A DNA stretch of 64,000 bases from Phycisphaerales bacterium (GTDB taxonomy: Bacteria; Planctomycetota; Phycisphaerae; UBA1845; UTPLA1), in assembly GCA_020639075.1 (NCBI GenBank), contig JACKHI010000001.1, forward strand, positions 4,092,001 through 4,156,000. The letters are read 5' to 3'. Below are positions 52,876-62,571 of this stretch, piece after piece. The notes under the pieces were generated by a model. It did not search any database, had not been told where the DNA came from, and saw nothing but the letters and a program-made list of their open reading frames with translations. Position numbers and translations under genes: made by a program. The first letter of the stretch is position 1; each line of letters starts with the position of its first letter.

Positions 52876-54371
52876 TGTGTGACACGCAATTCGACCTGAA
52901 CTGCGCGCGTGGCATAATGATGCAGATGAAGACGAAACGGCCGGACAGATTTCCGTCGCGGCGATGCGCCATTCATCGACTAGCTCCGTGCGTTGGTACG
53001 GCGATGCTGTTATTCGCCGCTGCATCGTGCGAGTTGCCGATCGTGTCATCTCCCGCCGTCGATGTGACAGGCGGTGCATCGTCGTTGCGGGTTGGGGCGG
53101 CGGTCGTTTCGATCACACCGGAATTCCCAGTGTACATGGCGGGTGGTCTTCCGTATCGGTTGTCGCTCGGGGTCCACGACGATCTTACGGCGCGTGCGAT
53201 CGTGCTGGAGAACGACAGTGCGAGAATCGCCCTCGTGGCGGTTGACCTGATCGGTATCAACTACGACGACGTTGTACGCATTCGAGAAGCGATCGCAGAG
53301 TCGATCTCGGTTGATTACGTCATTGTCGCCGCGACGCACACGCACAACGGCCCCGACGTCATCGGGATCTGGTCGCCCGATGTCGTCTGCGCTACGTCGC
53401 CCTATGTCGCGTTCATGCGGGAACGCGTCGTCGAGGCTGTTCTTCGCGCGGCGGGTAGTGTTCGCAATGCGACGTTGCGCGTCGCCGTCGGCGACAGCGG
53501 TTCGCCGCCGTTAAGCCGAGACACGCGCGCACCGCGCGTCATCGACGACACGCTTGTCGTTTGGCAGGCGCTCGATGCTTCGAGCGGTGATGCGATCGTG
53601 AGCTGTGTCCACTATGCGTCACATCCGATCCTCATCTCGACGCTCAACTTCGATATTTCCGGGGATTTCCCATACTGGCTGCGCGACGCACTTGAAGTTG
53701 GGGCGAATGTCGGAGGGATTGACGTCCCTGCACTGGGCGGCATCTGCGTGTTTTTCAACGGCGCATTGGGAGGTCGCATCACGCCTGCTAACGCGCCGAA
53801 ATCCCTAGACGGCGCAAGCGTCGATCCGGCGCATGCCGGTGCCCAGGCATATGGACTGACTTTGGCGCAACGAGCGAGCGGTCTGTTGGATGAATCAGGG
53901 GCTGACGTCGAAGGTCCGATTGATATTCGGGTTTCGAGCAGACCGATCGACGTGCGTGTCGAAAATGCGGTGCTCAACCTGGCAATGCGGGCGTGTTTCG
54001 TGGATCGCGCGATTCGAATCGATCGGATTCAGAGCGAAGTCGGGATCGCGCGCGTCGGACCGCTGGAGTTCTTCGCTGTGCCGGGCATGCTGTTTCCCGA
54101 GCTTGTGACCGGCGAGCTCCTGACGCCGGAGGGCGTGGATTACCCCGATGCAGCGCCCGAGCGGTTCATTCGCGACTTCGCATCGGCGGAAATCCCCGTG
54201 GTCGTCGGTTTGGCGAACGACATGCTCGGTTATCTGATTCCGGCATCGATATGGGATTCTGCGTTTCCTTATGCGACGACTGACGGTCGCCCGCCCTACG
54301 GGGAAATTGTGTCCGCCGGTCCCGGTACCGCCGGGGTTGTGATGTCGGCGCTGGCTGAGTTGGGTGAGTAG
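52875..54371 (+). CDS. neutral ceramidase-like lipoprotein
   Basis: 498 residues from ATG 52875, which overlaps the ACP stop. A basic start and a hydrophobic run ending LLFAAASC give a lipobox at about residue 52. The body starts LRVGAAVVSITPEFPVYMAGG, as in neutral/alkaline ceramidases, and has ATHTHNGPDV (metal-binding histidines) and HYASHPILIS. The C terminus diverges and is shorter than in full ceramidases, so substrates other than ceramide are possible. Located outside the cytoplasm. With the ACP, it suggests metabolism of an N-acyl lipid. Confidence 0.75.
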   Translation: MCDTQFDLNCARGIMMQMKTKRPDRFPSRRCAIHRLAPCVGTAMLLFAAASCELPIVSSPAVDVTGGASSLRVGAAVVSITPEFPVYMAGGLPYRLSLGVHDDLTARAIVLENDSARIALVAVDLIGINYDDVVRIREAIAESISVDYVIVAATHTHNGPDVIGIWSPDVVCATSPYVAFMRERVVEAVLRAAGSVRNATLRVAVGDSGSPPLSRDTRAPRVIDDTLVVWQALDASSGDAIVSCVHYASHPILISTLNFDISGDFPYWLRDALEVGANVGGIDVPALGGICVFFNGALGGRITPANAPKSLDGASVDPAHAGAQAYGLTLAQRASGLLDESGADVEGPIDIRVSSRPIDVRVENAVLNLAMRACFVDRAIRIDRIQSEVGIARVGPLEFFAVPGMLFPELVTGELLTPEGVDYPDAAPERFIRDFASAEIPVVVGLANDMLGYLIPASIWDSAFPYATTDGRPPYGEIVSAGPGTAGVVMSALAELGE

Positions 54372-54391
54372 TGTCGGCGCCGTTCGCGGGC

Positions 54392-54802
54392 CTAGTCTTC
54401 ACGGTTGCTGAGAAAAACGAAGCTGTTGGCGCCGTCGTACTTGGCCAGTGCGTTGTTGCTGAAAGCACTCATGACGACGACTTTGCGGGGGCGGCCCTGG
54501 ACTTCGAAGTATCGGGCGGCGAGTCGCATGAGGGATTCGCGCATGGCGTCATCCTGGTTTTCCCAGTTCGAGGCGTCGATTCGCATGATGCCGCGCCCGG
54601 GATCGACAGAGTGAATCGCGCCGTTGCTGGTCGCCGCGTGCATGGCATTGCGTACCTGTCGGCGATACTCAGGCGTGCGACGGCTGGTCTTCCAGCCGAG
54701 TTCGATCCGCGGTGACGTCGCCAGAATCGTCCCGGCGATCACGAAGACTGCGGCGACGCCGACCCAGAGGGCGGCCCTTCGAATGGCGGATACCTGGTGC
54801 AA
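54392..54802 (-). CDS. small membrane-anchored hypothetical protein
   Basis: 136 residues: N-terminal helix (AALWVGVAAVFVIAGTILA), then a short soluble domain (NAMHAATSNGAIHSVDPGRGIMRIDASNW, RKVVVMSAFSNNALAKYDGANSFVFLS). No family recognised. Convergent with the ceramidase-like gene. Confidence 0.45.
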   Translation of the reverse strand: MHQVSAIRRAALWVGVAAVFVIAGTILATSPRIELGWKTSRRTPEYRRQVRNAMHAATSNGAIHSVDPGRGIMRIDASNWENQDDAMRESLMRLAARYFEVQGRPRKVVVMSAFSNNALAKYDGANSFVFLSNRED

Positions 54803-54976
54803 TGCTCGATCTCCTGCACGTCTGAAGGTCGTCGCAGGGATTATCGGCTTGAATGTCTAGGCGATTCAGTAAACCCCGGCTCCCGGATACGTGCGCATTG
54901 AGAAGTGCGATATGCGTTGTGGGATGGCGGGATGTCCGAGGAGCTGGGAGCGCGGCATGCCGCCCGACGCATGGCG

Positions 54977-55792
54977 TCAGCCGGCCTTTGCGAGGCGCTG
55001 GAACGCCATTTCGAGTCGATCCTTGACGAGTTGCATGTTGGCCGGCCGGTTTTCGCGCTCTTCGGCGCAGCAATCCTTGATCAACTTGAGCAGGGCGGGA
55101 TCGAGATTGCGCTCCGCTTCTCGCCAGTTGGGATCGATGGTCGTGGATCCGCCCACCTGGAGCCGGTTCAGTGCGGTCTCGACGGTGCGTCCCAGGAAGA
55201 TCATGTGCATCGTTGCGCCGAACCCGAAGACATCTGTGCGACCGTCGAGCGCGAGCTTCTTGACCTGTTCCTTGGCGATGTAGTCCTGCGTGCCCTGAAT
55301 CCGGGGCTTCTTGTGGTACATCGGGCAGGCCTGCCCGAAGTCGATGATCGTCGGGCGACCGTTCTTGCGGCAGAGGATGTTCAGAGGTTTCAGGTCCGCG
55401 TGAACGAAGCCGCGTTTATGGAGTTCCTGCAGGCCGTCGGCGACGTGCCAGAAGATCTTCACGAGTTTGGCCTGGGTGGATGTCTTTGCGTAAACATCGA
55501 GTTGGACGCCGTCGATGAACTCGAGAATGTTATAGGTCTCCACGGCACGGAACCCCTTTTTGATGGTTCCGAACTCATACGCGGTCCGCAGCGCGGGATG
55601 GCTGTTGTCGAGACCGATCTCGAACTCCTGCTTGATCTGTCGAACCTGGGAGTCGTAGTTTTCGGCGCCGGCTGCGATGGACTTCTTGCAGTAGACGGCG
55701 TTGTCGCGAACATCGCGCATGAGCGACACTTTGGTGCCGGCGCCGACGCCGACCTCGCGCACATACATCAATGAGTCGAGCAGATTGCTCAT
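54977..55792 (-). CDS. serine/threonine protein kinase
   Basis: 271 residues from ATG 55792. The kinase core is VREVGVGAGTKVSLM (loop without the full GxGxxG), VYCKKSI (lysine), EFIDGVQL hinge, catalytic loop FVHADLKPLNIL, IDFGQA (DFG), and the activation segment GTQDYIAKEQV, equivalent to APE. HADLKPxN in place of HRDLKPEN is a common variant. No membrane anchor is present, so it is cytoplasmic. It ends close to the C-terminal lobe, without sensor domain. Planctomycetes have many such kinases. Confidence 0.85.
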   Translation of the reverse strand: MSNLLDSLMYVREVGVGAGTKVSLMRDVRDNAVYCKKSIAAGAENYDSQVRQIKQEFEIGLDNSHPALRTAYEFGTIKKGFRAVETYNILEFIDGVQLDVYAKTSTQAKLVKIFWHVADGLQELHKRGFVHADLKPLNILCRKNGRPTIIDFGQACPMYHKKPRIQGTQDYIAKEQVKKLALDGRTDVFGFGATMHMIFLGRTVETALNRLQVGGSTTIDPNWREAERNLDPALLKLIKDCCAEERENRPANMQLVKDRLEMAFQRLAKAG

Positions 55793-56622
55793 ACCACCCT
55801 GCCGAGCAAATTGTCGGGCTGTTCGTAACACGTCACTGATCTAGGCGGCCTACCCAGGCCGTGTATTACGCACCATTCCGTGAATGCATTTCCTGAACAA
55901 TATCGGAACGTGAATTCACGGAATCTGCCGGTTGATCCCGGAAGGGACCGGCGCATGTGGGCGCTCAACCGCAATGCGTGTCGTCGTCGAAGGTCATTCC
56001 TGGAGAAACGCCCAAGCCCTTGTGTGGATTGCGTCTTTTTTTCTTCGGCCGACTCCTGCGGCCGAACACGTTGTATTTACAAGGTGAGGGCGCGGCCCGG
56101 AGGCCAGGCTGGATGGGATAATTCTGAATATTGCCAGGAATACGCCGCTGCCTTCGACGATGCCGGGCCGCTCACTCTGTCGAAACTATCTTACCCCTGT
56201 TCTTCGGTTGTTTCCAGATTTCCGCATGTCGGAAATTGGGTGACATTGTGGGATCCGTTCGTCGGCGGCCTGCGGAGGATTTCCCAACCGTGTCGCTGAC
56301 GGGCCGGAATTCAATGGGTTGCGCGGATTGGCACGAACCATGCAGCTTGTTTGCCGCCTCGCGACGATGCGGATTCCGATTTCCTGCGTTGGGATCCGAG
56401 GAGCGGATGAAGATGAACAACTCAGACCGATCTCATCGCCAGCGCACGCGGACATTGCTGGACCGCGTGTTGCTTCGATTTCGAGGGCTGATGCGCCGAA
56501 TCGGGGAGCCCCATGTTGCCGAGCGCCATGTCGGCGTCGTCAGTCACTTGCCGGCGTGCTATTCGGTTGAATAGGCGCCCTCGGGCACGGCGCACTCGGA
56601 CAATGAACGGGTCCTATCCGCA
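55793..56622. other. 830-base sparse region
   Basis: Apart from one 55-residue frame (56407-56574) no gene is visible. It holds a perfect 11-bp inverted repeat ATTCCGTGAAT (55875-55885) and ATTCACGGAAT (55914-55924) with a 28-base spacer, and a second hairpin TTCGGCCG/CGGCCGAA around 56044-56066 preceded by a T run. Confidence 0.5.
56407..56574 (+). CDS. possible small basic protein
   Basis: 55 residues from ATG 56407, with GAGGAG six bases upstream. The sequence is basic (RSHRQRTRTLLDRVLLRFRGLMRRI), with no hydrophobic core. The ribosome binding site is the main support; it could be chance. Confidence 0.3.
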   Translation: MKMNNSDRSHRQRTRTLLDRVLLRFRGLMRRIGEPHVAERHVGVVSHLPACYSVE

Positions 56623-57381
56623 TCATGCGGCAGGCAGATCGAACTCATCGCCCCGGAAGGTCGAGCCCAGATAGGCGTCTCTGACGATCGGGTCGTTGAT
56701 CAGTTCGCGGGGCGTCCCCTCTTTGAGAACCTGGCCTTCGTGGATGATGTAGCTGCGATCCGTCACTTCGAGGGTCTGTCTCACGTTGTGATCCGTCAGC
56801 AGGATGGAGATTCCCAGATCACCGCGAAGGTGTTTGATTTCCTTCTGAAGGTCCTGCACGGCGATGGGATCGACACCGCTGAAGGGCTCATCGAGCAGGA
56901 TAATGTCCGGCTTTGTGATCAGGGCCCGGGCGATTTCCAGTTTGCGTCGCTCGCCGCCGGACAGCGTCCGAGCTTCCTGCTTCGCATTCTTGAGCAGGTC
57001 GAACTGCTCCATCAATTCGTGGGCGCGCTTCCGTCGCGCCGTGCCGTTGAGTCCGGGCATGAGTTCGAGAATGGCCAGCAGGTTCTTTTCGACCGACAGC
57101 CTGACAAAAACGCTACTTTCTTGAGATAGGTAGCCCAGACCGCGCTGGGCGCGTTTGTACATGGGCAGGTTGGTCACGTCTTCGCCGGCGAAACTGACGG
57201 TGCCGCCGTCGGGCGTCACGATCCCCATCGTCATTCTGAAGCTCGTGGTCTTGCCGGCGCCGTTTCGGCCCAGCAGCCCCACGATTTCGCTCTTTCCGAC
57301 GTGGTATGAAACTTTGCGAACGACGGTGCGACCGCCATACGCCTTGACCAGTTCTTTCGCTTCGAGCAGTGCACCTGCCAT
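56623..57381 (-). CDS. lptB: LPS export ABC ATPase
   Basis: 252 residues. Walker A is GRNGAGKTT, the Q-loop YLSQESSVF, signature LSGGERRK, Walker B IILLDEPFSGVDP, and H-loop LLTDHN. The characteristic LptB segments (RGLGYLSQESSVFRKLSV-like, here YLSQESSVFVRLSVEKNLLAIL, and RDAYLGSTFRGDEF at the C terminus) are present. It powers extraction of LPS from the inner membrane with LptF/G. Divergent from the sparse region; lepB lies upstream on the same strand. Confidence 0.9.
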   Translation of the reverse strand: MAGALLEAKELVKAYGGRTVVRKVSYHVGKSEIVGLLGRNGAGKTTSFRMTMGIVTPDGGTVSFAGEDVTNLPMYKRAQRGLGYLSQESSVFVRLSVEKNLLAILELMPGLNGTARRKRAHELMEQFDLLKNAKQEARTLSGGERRKLEIARALITKPDIILLDEPFSGVDPIAVQDLQKEIKHLRGDLGISILLTDHNVRQTLEVTDRSYIIHEGQVLKEGTPRELINDPIVRDAYLGSTFRGDEFDLPAA

Positions 57382-57711
57382 AGTCCAGAATCCCTGCCGG
57401 GAGGCATTGTTGATAACTTGTGGCGAACATTCACAGACGTGAATTGTCGTTCGATCGCCCGCTCCCTCGGTTCAGTGCCGATTTCCGTAGTTTCGGCAGA
57501 ATGTAATCAATCCGGGGGAATCACGGAACAGCGGATGTGACAAGGAGTTAGGCCTTGTCCGAAATCGGCCATTTTCACAGCCGATCGCGACGATTCGTGT
57601 GAAATCCTCCCCTACGCGTCGGAATCAGCGGTGTCCCATAACAATGCGTCGCTTTCTTGTGCATAAGTTGTGTGTGGTTGTGAAAAACGACGCCATTCTT
57701 GGGACGCCAAC
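57382..57711. other. 330-base intergenic stretch between lptB and lepB
   Basis: Both flanking genes run on the minus strand, so this must hold the lptB promoter. It is AT-richer than the genes. No clear box, hairpin or small gene was found. Confidence 0.3.
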
Positions 57712-59451
57712 CTACCGGATAAATCGCATGCGACCCACGTTGGGAATCACTCCAATCGTGCTTCGCGAGAATCGCAGACCGCTCGGCCAGTAAACGAAAA
57801 ACGCCCGTCCGATGAGTTGATCCGCGGGCACTGTGCCGCGTTGGTAGTCCGGTCGTTCCTTCAGGAAGTGGCTCGTGATGACCCAGAACCGGGAGTCCTG
57901 GCTTTGCGGGCTGTTGTCTCCGCAGCAGAAATACTCAGGCGGATCGCTTCGCAGAAATATCGGATTGCCCTTCGTGCCCCAGGCCGGCTCACCGCCCGCG
58001 TGACCTTCCGGATCGTACTGATGTGTGCGCGTCGTGTAGTACACATCGCGATCAACGCGAAGATGTCGCAGTTCGACAGGCATCGATCGAGCGCCGATGC
58101 TGATGCCGGCCTTCGAGTAATAGTCATTCGGTTCGGCGGCGTTACGCAATCGCATGATGAGGTTCGTGTCGGGGCCGTATTGCTCGTCGTCGGTCGCGAC
58201 GATTTCCGTGCCGTCAATGTTCAGCGAGACGCGATAGTCGAGATTCTGCAACTCGAACTGCATGGGTTGGCGAGCCGTCAGCGGCCGCGGCAACTTACCG
58301 CTGGCGAGCTTGCGCTGAATCCCCTCACTGTTCCGGGGCAGTCCCGTCATGTCGATTCGATCGAGCTGGACGTCGCCGTTCGCCTTGATCGAAACGTGAA
58401 ACTTGTCGGGCCCCTTAGAGATGCGAAGAGCCAATTCGCCTTCGTTTGACTTCGGCGTCACGACGAATCGCAGCCTCACGTCTCCGACATACGCGTACTT
58501 CAGCTGGGGATCCTGATCGATCGAAACGCTGTTGTAGCCGTAGTGGTCCTGGATCGGTCGGCCTCGCAGCTCGACCCAATGCCATTCAGGATCTTTCGGC
58601 TGGAATCGGACGACAGGCGCACCCGCGCTCCATGAGCCGCTGGAGTCCACAGGTTCCCATCGGGGCGGGTCAAAGTTGTAGTTGCGAATGTCGTCAGATG
58701 GAGGCGGCGGAGGGTAGTCATTGTCGTAGTGAAGCATCCACAGCGACTCCTGCGCCAGTGCGGTCTTTCGCTGGATCTTCAGATGCTTGCTGAGCCGGGC
58801 CAGCGTGTCGTCCTGCAATTCGCGTTCGGGCTCGGGCACACGGAGTATGTCGAGCAGGTCCTCCGGAATGCGATCCGCGCTGGCCGTGTAGATGTCGCCG
58901 TCGATGATCTCCAGCACCTCGCCAGGCACGCCGACAATGCGCTTGATGTAATTCATCTCGCCGTCTTGCGGATTCTTGAATACACCGACATCCCATCGTT
59001 TTGGCCCCAGCAGTGAGCCGCCGATGTCGTAGGGCCACTTGAGTACGAGAATACGATCGCCCGCGCAGGGGATGATCGGTTCACTTTCATTCAGACTCCG
59101 ATTGCCCGGCCCCTCGTAACCGCAATTCGGGCATTCGACGTTGAACTTGCTAGCCAACGTCCCGTTCCGCCGTTGTTCGCCATTGACGATCACGGGCTCT
59201 TTCAGACCGTAGGCGAAGGCGTATTGGCAATAGGCGCAGCGATGGTTGGCATGCATCCCGCGAAGCGACGGCGCCATCGAGCCGGTCGGTATGACGAATG
59301 CCTCCACGACGAACGCCCGAAAGACGAACGCCAGGATCAAAGCGACGATGATCGACTCAATCGTTTCCCGAACGCCCTCATTCCGGGGTGGAATGTCATG
59401 GCGTCCGGGGGCCGTCTGGTCTATTTGTTCATTCAATTCTGACTTTGACAT
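57712..59451 (-). CDS. lepB: signal peptidase I with a very large insertion
   Basis: 579 residues, more than twice the usual 200-320. N-terminal helix (TIESIIVALILAFVFRAFVVEAFVIPTGSMAPSL) bears catalytic Ser58; Lys170 lies in MNYIKRIVGVPGE; and GDNSPQSQDSR is near 517. Between Ser and Lys there is a zinc-ribbon-type segment (CAYC at 72-75, CPNC at 107-110). Between about residues 190 and 490 an extra, mostly beta domain is inserted (LNIDGTEIV, RLRFVVTPKSNEG, LRHLRVDRDVYY). It cleaves signal peptides at the periplasmic face; the insertion probably modifies substrate choice. Confidence 0.88.
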   Translation of the reverse strand: MSKSELNEQIDQTAPGRHDIPPRNEGVRETIESIIVALILAFVFRAFVVEAFVIPTGSMAPSLRGMHANHRCAYCQYAFAYGLKEPVIVNGEQRRNGTLASKFNVECPNCGYEGPGNRSLNESEPIIPCAGDRILVLKWPYDIGGSLLGPKRWDVGVFKNPQDGEMNYIKRIVGVPGEVLEIIDGDIYTASADRIPEDLLDILRVPEPERELQDDTLARLSKHLKIQRKTALAQESLWMLHYDNDYPPPPPSDDIRNYNFDPPRWEPVDSSGSWSAGAPVVRFQPKDPEWHWVELRGRPIQDHYGYNSVSIDQDPQLKYAYVGDVRLRFVVTPKSNEGELALRISKGPDKFHVSIKANGDVQLDRIDMTGLPRNSEGIQRKLASGKLPRPLTARQPMQFELQNLDYRVSLNIDGTEIVATDDEQYGPDTNLIMRLRNAAEPNDYYSKAGISIGARSMPVELRHLRVDRDVYYTTRTHQYDPEGHAGGEPAWGTKGNPIFLRSDPPEYFCCGDNSPQSQDSRFWVITSHFLKERPDYQRGTVPADQLIGRAFFVYWPSGLRFSRSTIGVIPNVGRMRFIR

Positions 59452-59672
59452 GCATGGATTCCCAACGATGATCTGGCTCGACGATACGAAGGCGCGGCGA
59501 CAGGGTCAAATTCGCGTCGGCCGGCCCGGATAACGGCGGATCGCATGAATGTCGCTCGCCGCGGGTCGAACTCCATGGGTGCATGTGCGAACGCCGTCGA
59601 TCGCGACAGTCGCTACCCCTATGGGTACGCATATGTCAGACAACGGTTTACTGAATCGAAAGTAACGACCCG

Positions 59673-60572
59673 ATGGGGCGACGTATCCATTTCATCATCA
59701 ATCCCATTTCCGGACGACGCGGCCGGCGCCGACGTCACTTGGATAGATTCATGGAGCGTCTGTCGGCCGAGGGGCACGACGTCCATGCGGCATACACGCA
59801 GGGCCCGAAGGACGCGACCCGGCTTGCGGCGGAGGCCTGCGACGCGGGAGCGGACCTCATCGGTGTGGCCGGCGGCGACGGCACGGTTCACGAGGCGGTA
59901 GAGGGGCTGATCGACTCCGGGACTCCGGTTCTCGTCATTCCGTGCGGGACGGAAAACGTCGTCGCCAAGTACCTCGGAATCCGTTTGAACGCGTCAAGGT
60001 TGTGGGATATCTTCACGGGCAATGGGGTCCGGGAGTTTCGTGCGATGGAGGCGAATGGGCGTAACGTTCTATTTGTATGTGGGTTAGGATTAGATGGTGA
60101 GATCATTCGCGCCGTCAGCGGAAGGCGGAAGGGGCATATCTCCTATTGGACCTACGTGAAGCCCATCCTCAACGCCCTGATTCGGTTCCGCAGCGCGGAC
60201 GTGAGTCTAAATGTCGATGGGAAAGCTGTTTACAACGGACCTGGCCTAGTGCTGATCGGCAAAGTCCCGCGTTATGCACTCGGGTTGAAGGCCTTGTGGC
60301 GGGCTGATCCTGCCGATGACTGGGTGGACATTGCCGTGTTTCCCCGGCGCCGAGCGATTCCCTTGATTTGGGACGCCATTCGCCTCCTGGTCAATCCGCG
60401 TTGGCGCTCTGCAAATGCCTATTACGCGAAGGGCAAGACGGTTCGATTGACGTCCGACCGGCCGATGCCCATGCAGATGGACGGCGAATACGCGGGGGAG
60501 CCGCCGCTGGATGTTCGGTTGACGGGCAAAACTGTGCGGTTCCTGGGGGCGATCCGCAAGCTCGATGCCTGA
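59673..60572 (+). CDS. diacylglycerol kinase-family lipid kinase
   Basis: 299 residues. Marks: IHFIINPISGRRGRRR, AGGDGTVHEAVEGLIDSGTPVLVIPCGTENVVAKYLG (the GGDGT ATP site and the PxGTxN motif), GLGLDGEIIRAVSG, and the C-terminal MQMDGEYAGEPPLDV. It phosphorylates diacylglycerol, sphingosine-type bases or a related lipid at the membrane. DgkB/YegS/LCB5 group; the exact lipid is not readable. The ceramidase-like gene 5 kb away makes a sphingoid-like substrate worth considering. Confidence 0.87.
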   Translation: MGRRIHFIINPISGRRGRRRRHLDRFMERLSAEGHDVHAAYTQGPKDATRLAAEACDAGADLIGVAGGDGTVHEAVEGLIDSGTPVLVIPCGTENVVAKYLGIRLNASRLWDIFTGNGVREFRAMEANGRNVLFVCGLGLDGEIIRAVSGRRKGHISYWTYVKPILNALIRFRSADVSLNVDGKAVYNGPGLVLIGKVPRYALGLKALWRADPADDWVDIAVFPRRRAIPLIWDAIRLLVNPRWRSANAYYAKGKTVRLTSDRPMPMQMDGEYAGEPPLDVRLTGKTVRFLGAIRKLDA

Positions 60573-60657
60573 GACGCGGTCGCATTGTGCTGCCAGGGGC
60601 TATTTGGATTAACATTTGGGGCCGCCGACTTGCACTCCCGGAAATGGTAAACCTGAA

Positions 60658-62571
60658 ATGAAAGACCGATTTTCTTCGATTCTGGTCGTGATGATCCTGG
60701 CCACTTTCATCTGGACGGCGTCTCGCCCAACGGTTTCGGCGGAGGATGAGCCGTCAAGTCGCCCGGCGGCGGTCGCGTCGGAGCCGGACTCGACCGGCGG
60801 CGATGAGATCACGATTCCCGGTATGCAGCTTGACGAAGCTGACGCGATGCTGATGACACACTATGCACGTCGAGCGATTCGCGCCGGATTCAAAGGGACG
60901 GCTGAGGGCGGCGAGCCGTACGTTCCGCCTTCGCTCGAGGGGAAGACGGGCGTCGTGTACGTGACGCTCTGGCGGGGCGGCGTCGAGATGGCGGCGGCGA
61001 ACAGCGATGAAATGCCCGTCATCAGCGCGACGATGGCAGCGGCTGCTGCTGCGGGGAAGGCGTTGAAGTCTGATCACTTAAACGACCCGACCGGTTGTGA
61101 GGACTGCGGTCTCGAGATTGAGTGGATGGGCCCCGATGAGCCCATATCGCCGCCGTACTTCCGCGAAGGAACGACGTATACCGCGGATCTGCTGGGCGCC
61201 ATTGATCCCGGCGTGAATGGCGTCGCCGTTTCGTTTGACGGAAAGAAGGGGCGAACGCCTGCTTCTGAGATTATCCAACGTCATTATTCGCCGGATGTTG
61301 CGATCATCGCAGCAGAGGGGAAGATCGGTCTCAGCCTGGAAGATAAGCTCCTGCATCCGGAGAAGGTCAGTTACTTTCGAAATGACTCGCTTCATCTCTG
61401 GCAGCCGGATGCCAAGGCCAAACCCGAACGGCTGATTCGAGGCGAGCTGTTGGTTCGACCCGACGCCGTGACGCCTGACAACGTGGATGCGGCAATCAAG
61501 CGGACGGGCGACTACCTGCTATACCGCCAAAATTCAAACGGCGCATTTTCGCACGAGTATGTGCCGAGTGCGGATCGGTACCTGAACAAGAGCGACGCAC
61601 TTGTTCAGTTGCGTTCTCTTTACGGGATGTCGCGGCTTGCGGCATACCGCAAGGACGCCAAATCGGAGCAAGGTGCTGCCAACGGGATTGCGGCGTTCTC
61701 CAGGTATCTTGAGGACCTGAATTTCCAGATATCAACACAGGAAGGCGCGAAAGTTGCGCCTGGCGGCGGGCGGATCCTGTACATCCCCGGCCACGAAAAC
61801 CACCTGGAGTCGACGGCCTACCTCATGCTGTCGATGGCCTCTGTGCCGGATCACGCAACGTATGAGCCTGAGATGCGCGGTCTGACGAAAACGCTGCTCT
61901 ACGCCCAGCTTTCAGACGGAAGCATGCGACTGATTCTGGGTAAAGCGCCGGAAGGACCACCGACGGCGAAGGAGGATCGTGCCGGGGCGACGGCCTTGGC
62001 GGCGCTCGCGCAACGCTATGCCCTGACGAAGGATGCGAATATCGATACCGTTATGCTGGAGACGCTGGGGTATTACACATCGCGGGCAAATGACCTCAGC
62101 GCGGACGCCTCGGCGTGGCTGATACGGGCCTACGCACAGCAGTACACTCAAACCGGGCAGCCGCGATACGAAGCGTTTGTGTTCATGATGGCGGATCGAT
62201 TTGCGTCGTTGCAATTGACGCCTGAGTCGAGCCCCTCGCCCGAACTCTGGGGGGCGATTGCGCCGTCGAAGTCGATATCTGCCGAAGCGAAGACAGCCCT
62301 GTACGTATCAGCATTGTCCGACGCTTTGCGAGTTGCCCGACGGACCGGCGATACGGAGCGCGTCCGCGTCTATGAACAGGCGGTATCGCTGGGAACTCGA
62401 TTCATCATGCAGCTTGAGTTCAGCGAAACGGGCGCCTATTACGTTCGAAGCAAGCTGGACGTCGTCGGCGGCATTCGCTCGAAGCCGTGGGACGCGAATC
62501 TGCGAGCTGATCTTTGTGCGTTCGGCGTCGTCACGTTGATCGATGCGCGGACATCGTTGTTCAGGAAGTAG
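60658..62571 (+). CDS. exported protein: N-terminal AMMECR1-like region, C-terminal helical toroid
   Basis: 637 residues from ATG 60658; the frame extends back to 60616. Signal peptide about 1-28. Residues 45-250 hold strands and helices spaced like AMMECR1 proteins (EGKTGVVYVTLWRGGVEMAAA, MPVISATMAAAAAAGKAL, AEGKIGLSLED). From about 270 the protein is a repeated-helix domain (TGDYLLYRQNSNGAFSHEY, LVQLRSLYGMSRLAAYRKDAKS, LESTAYLMLSMASV, ATALAALAQRYALTKDANI, YYVRSKLDVVGG) typical of alpha/alpha toroids such as glycoside hydrolases or epimerases. No catalytic pair was identified. The AMMECR1 link is tentative. Confidence 0.5.
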   Translation: MKDRFSSILVVMILATFIWTASRPTVSAEDEPSSRPAAVASEPDSTGGDEITIPGMQLDEADAMLMTHYARRAIRAGFKGTAEGGEPYVPPSLEGKTGVVYVTLWRGGVEMAAANSDEMPVISATMAAAAAAGKALKSDHLNDPTGCEDCGLEIEWMGPDEPISPPYFREGTTYTADLLGAIDPGVNGVAVSFDGKKGRTPASEIIQRHYSPDVAIIAAEGKIGLSLEDKLLHPEKVSYFRNDSLHLWQPDAKAKPERLIRGELLVRPDAVTPDNVDAAIKRTGDYLLYRQNSNGAFSHEYVPSADRYLNKSDALVQLRSLYGMSRLAAYRKDAKSEQGAANGIAAFSRYLEDLNFQISTQEGAKVAPGGGRILYIPGHENHLESTAYLMLSMASVPDHATYEPEMRGLTKTLLYAQLSDGSMRLILGKAPEGPPTAKEDRAGATALAALAQRYALTKDANIDTVMLETLGYYTSRANDLSADASAWLIRAYAQQYTQTGQPRYEAFVFMMADRFASLQLTPESSPSPELWGAIAPSKSISAEAKTALYVSALSDALRVARRTGDTERVRVYEQAVSLGTRFIMQLEFSETGAYYVRSKLDVVGGIRSKPWDANLRADLCAFGVVTLIDARTSLFRK

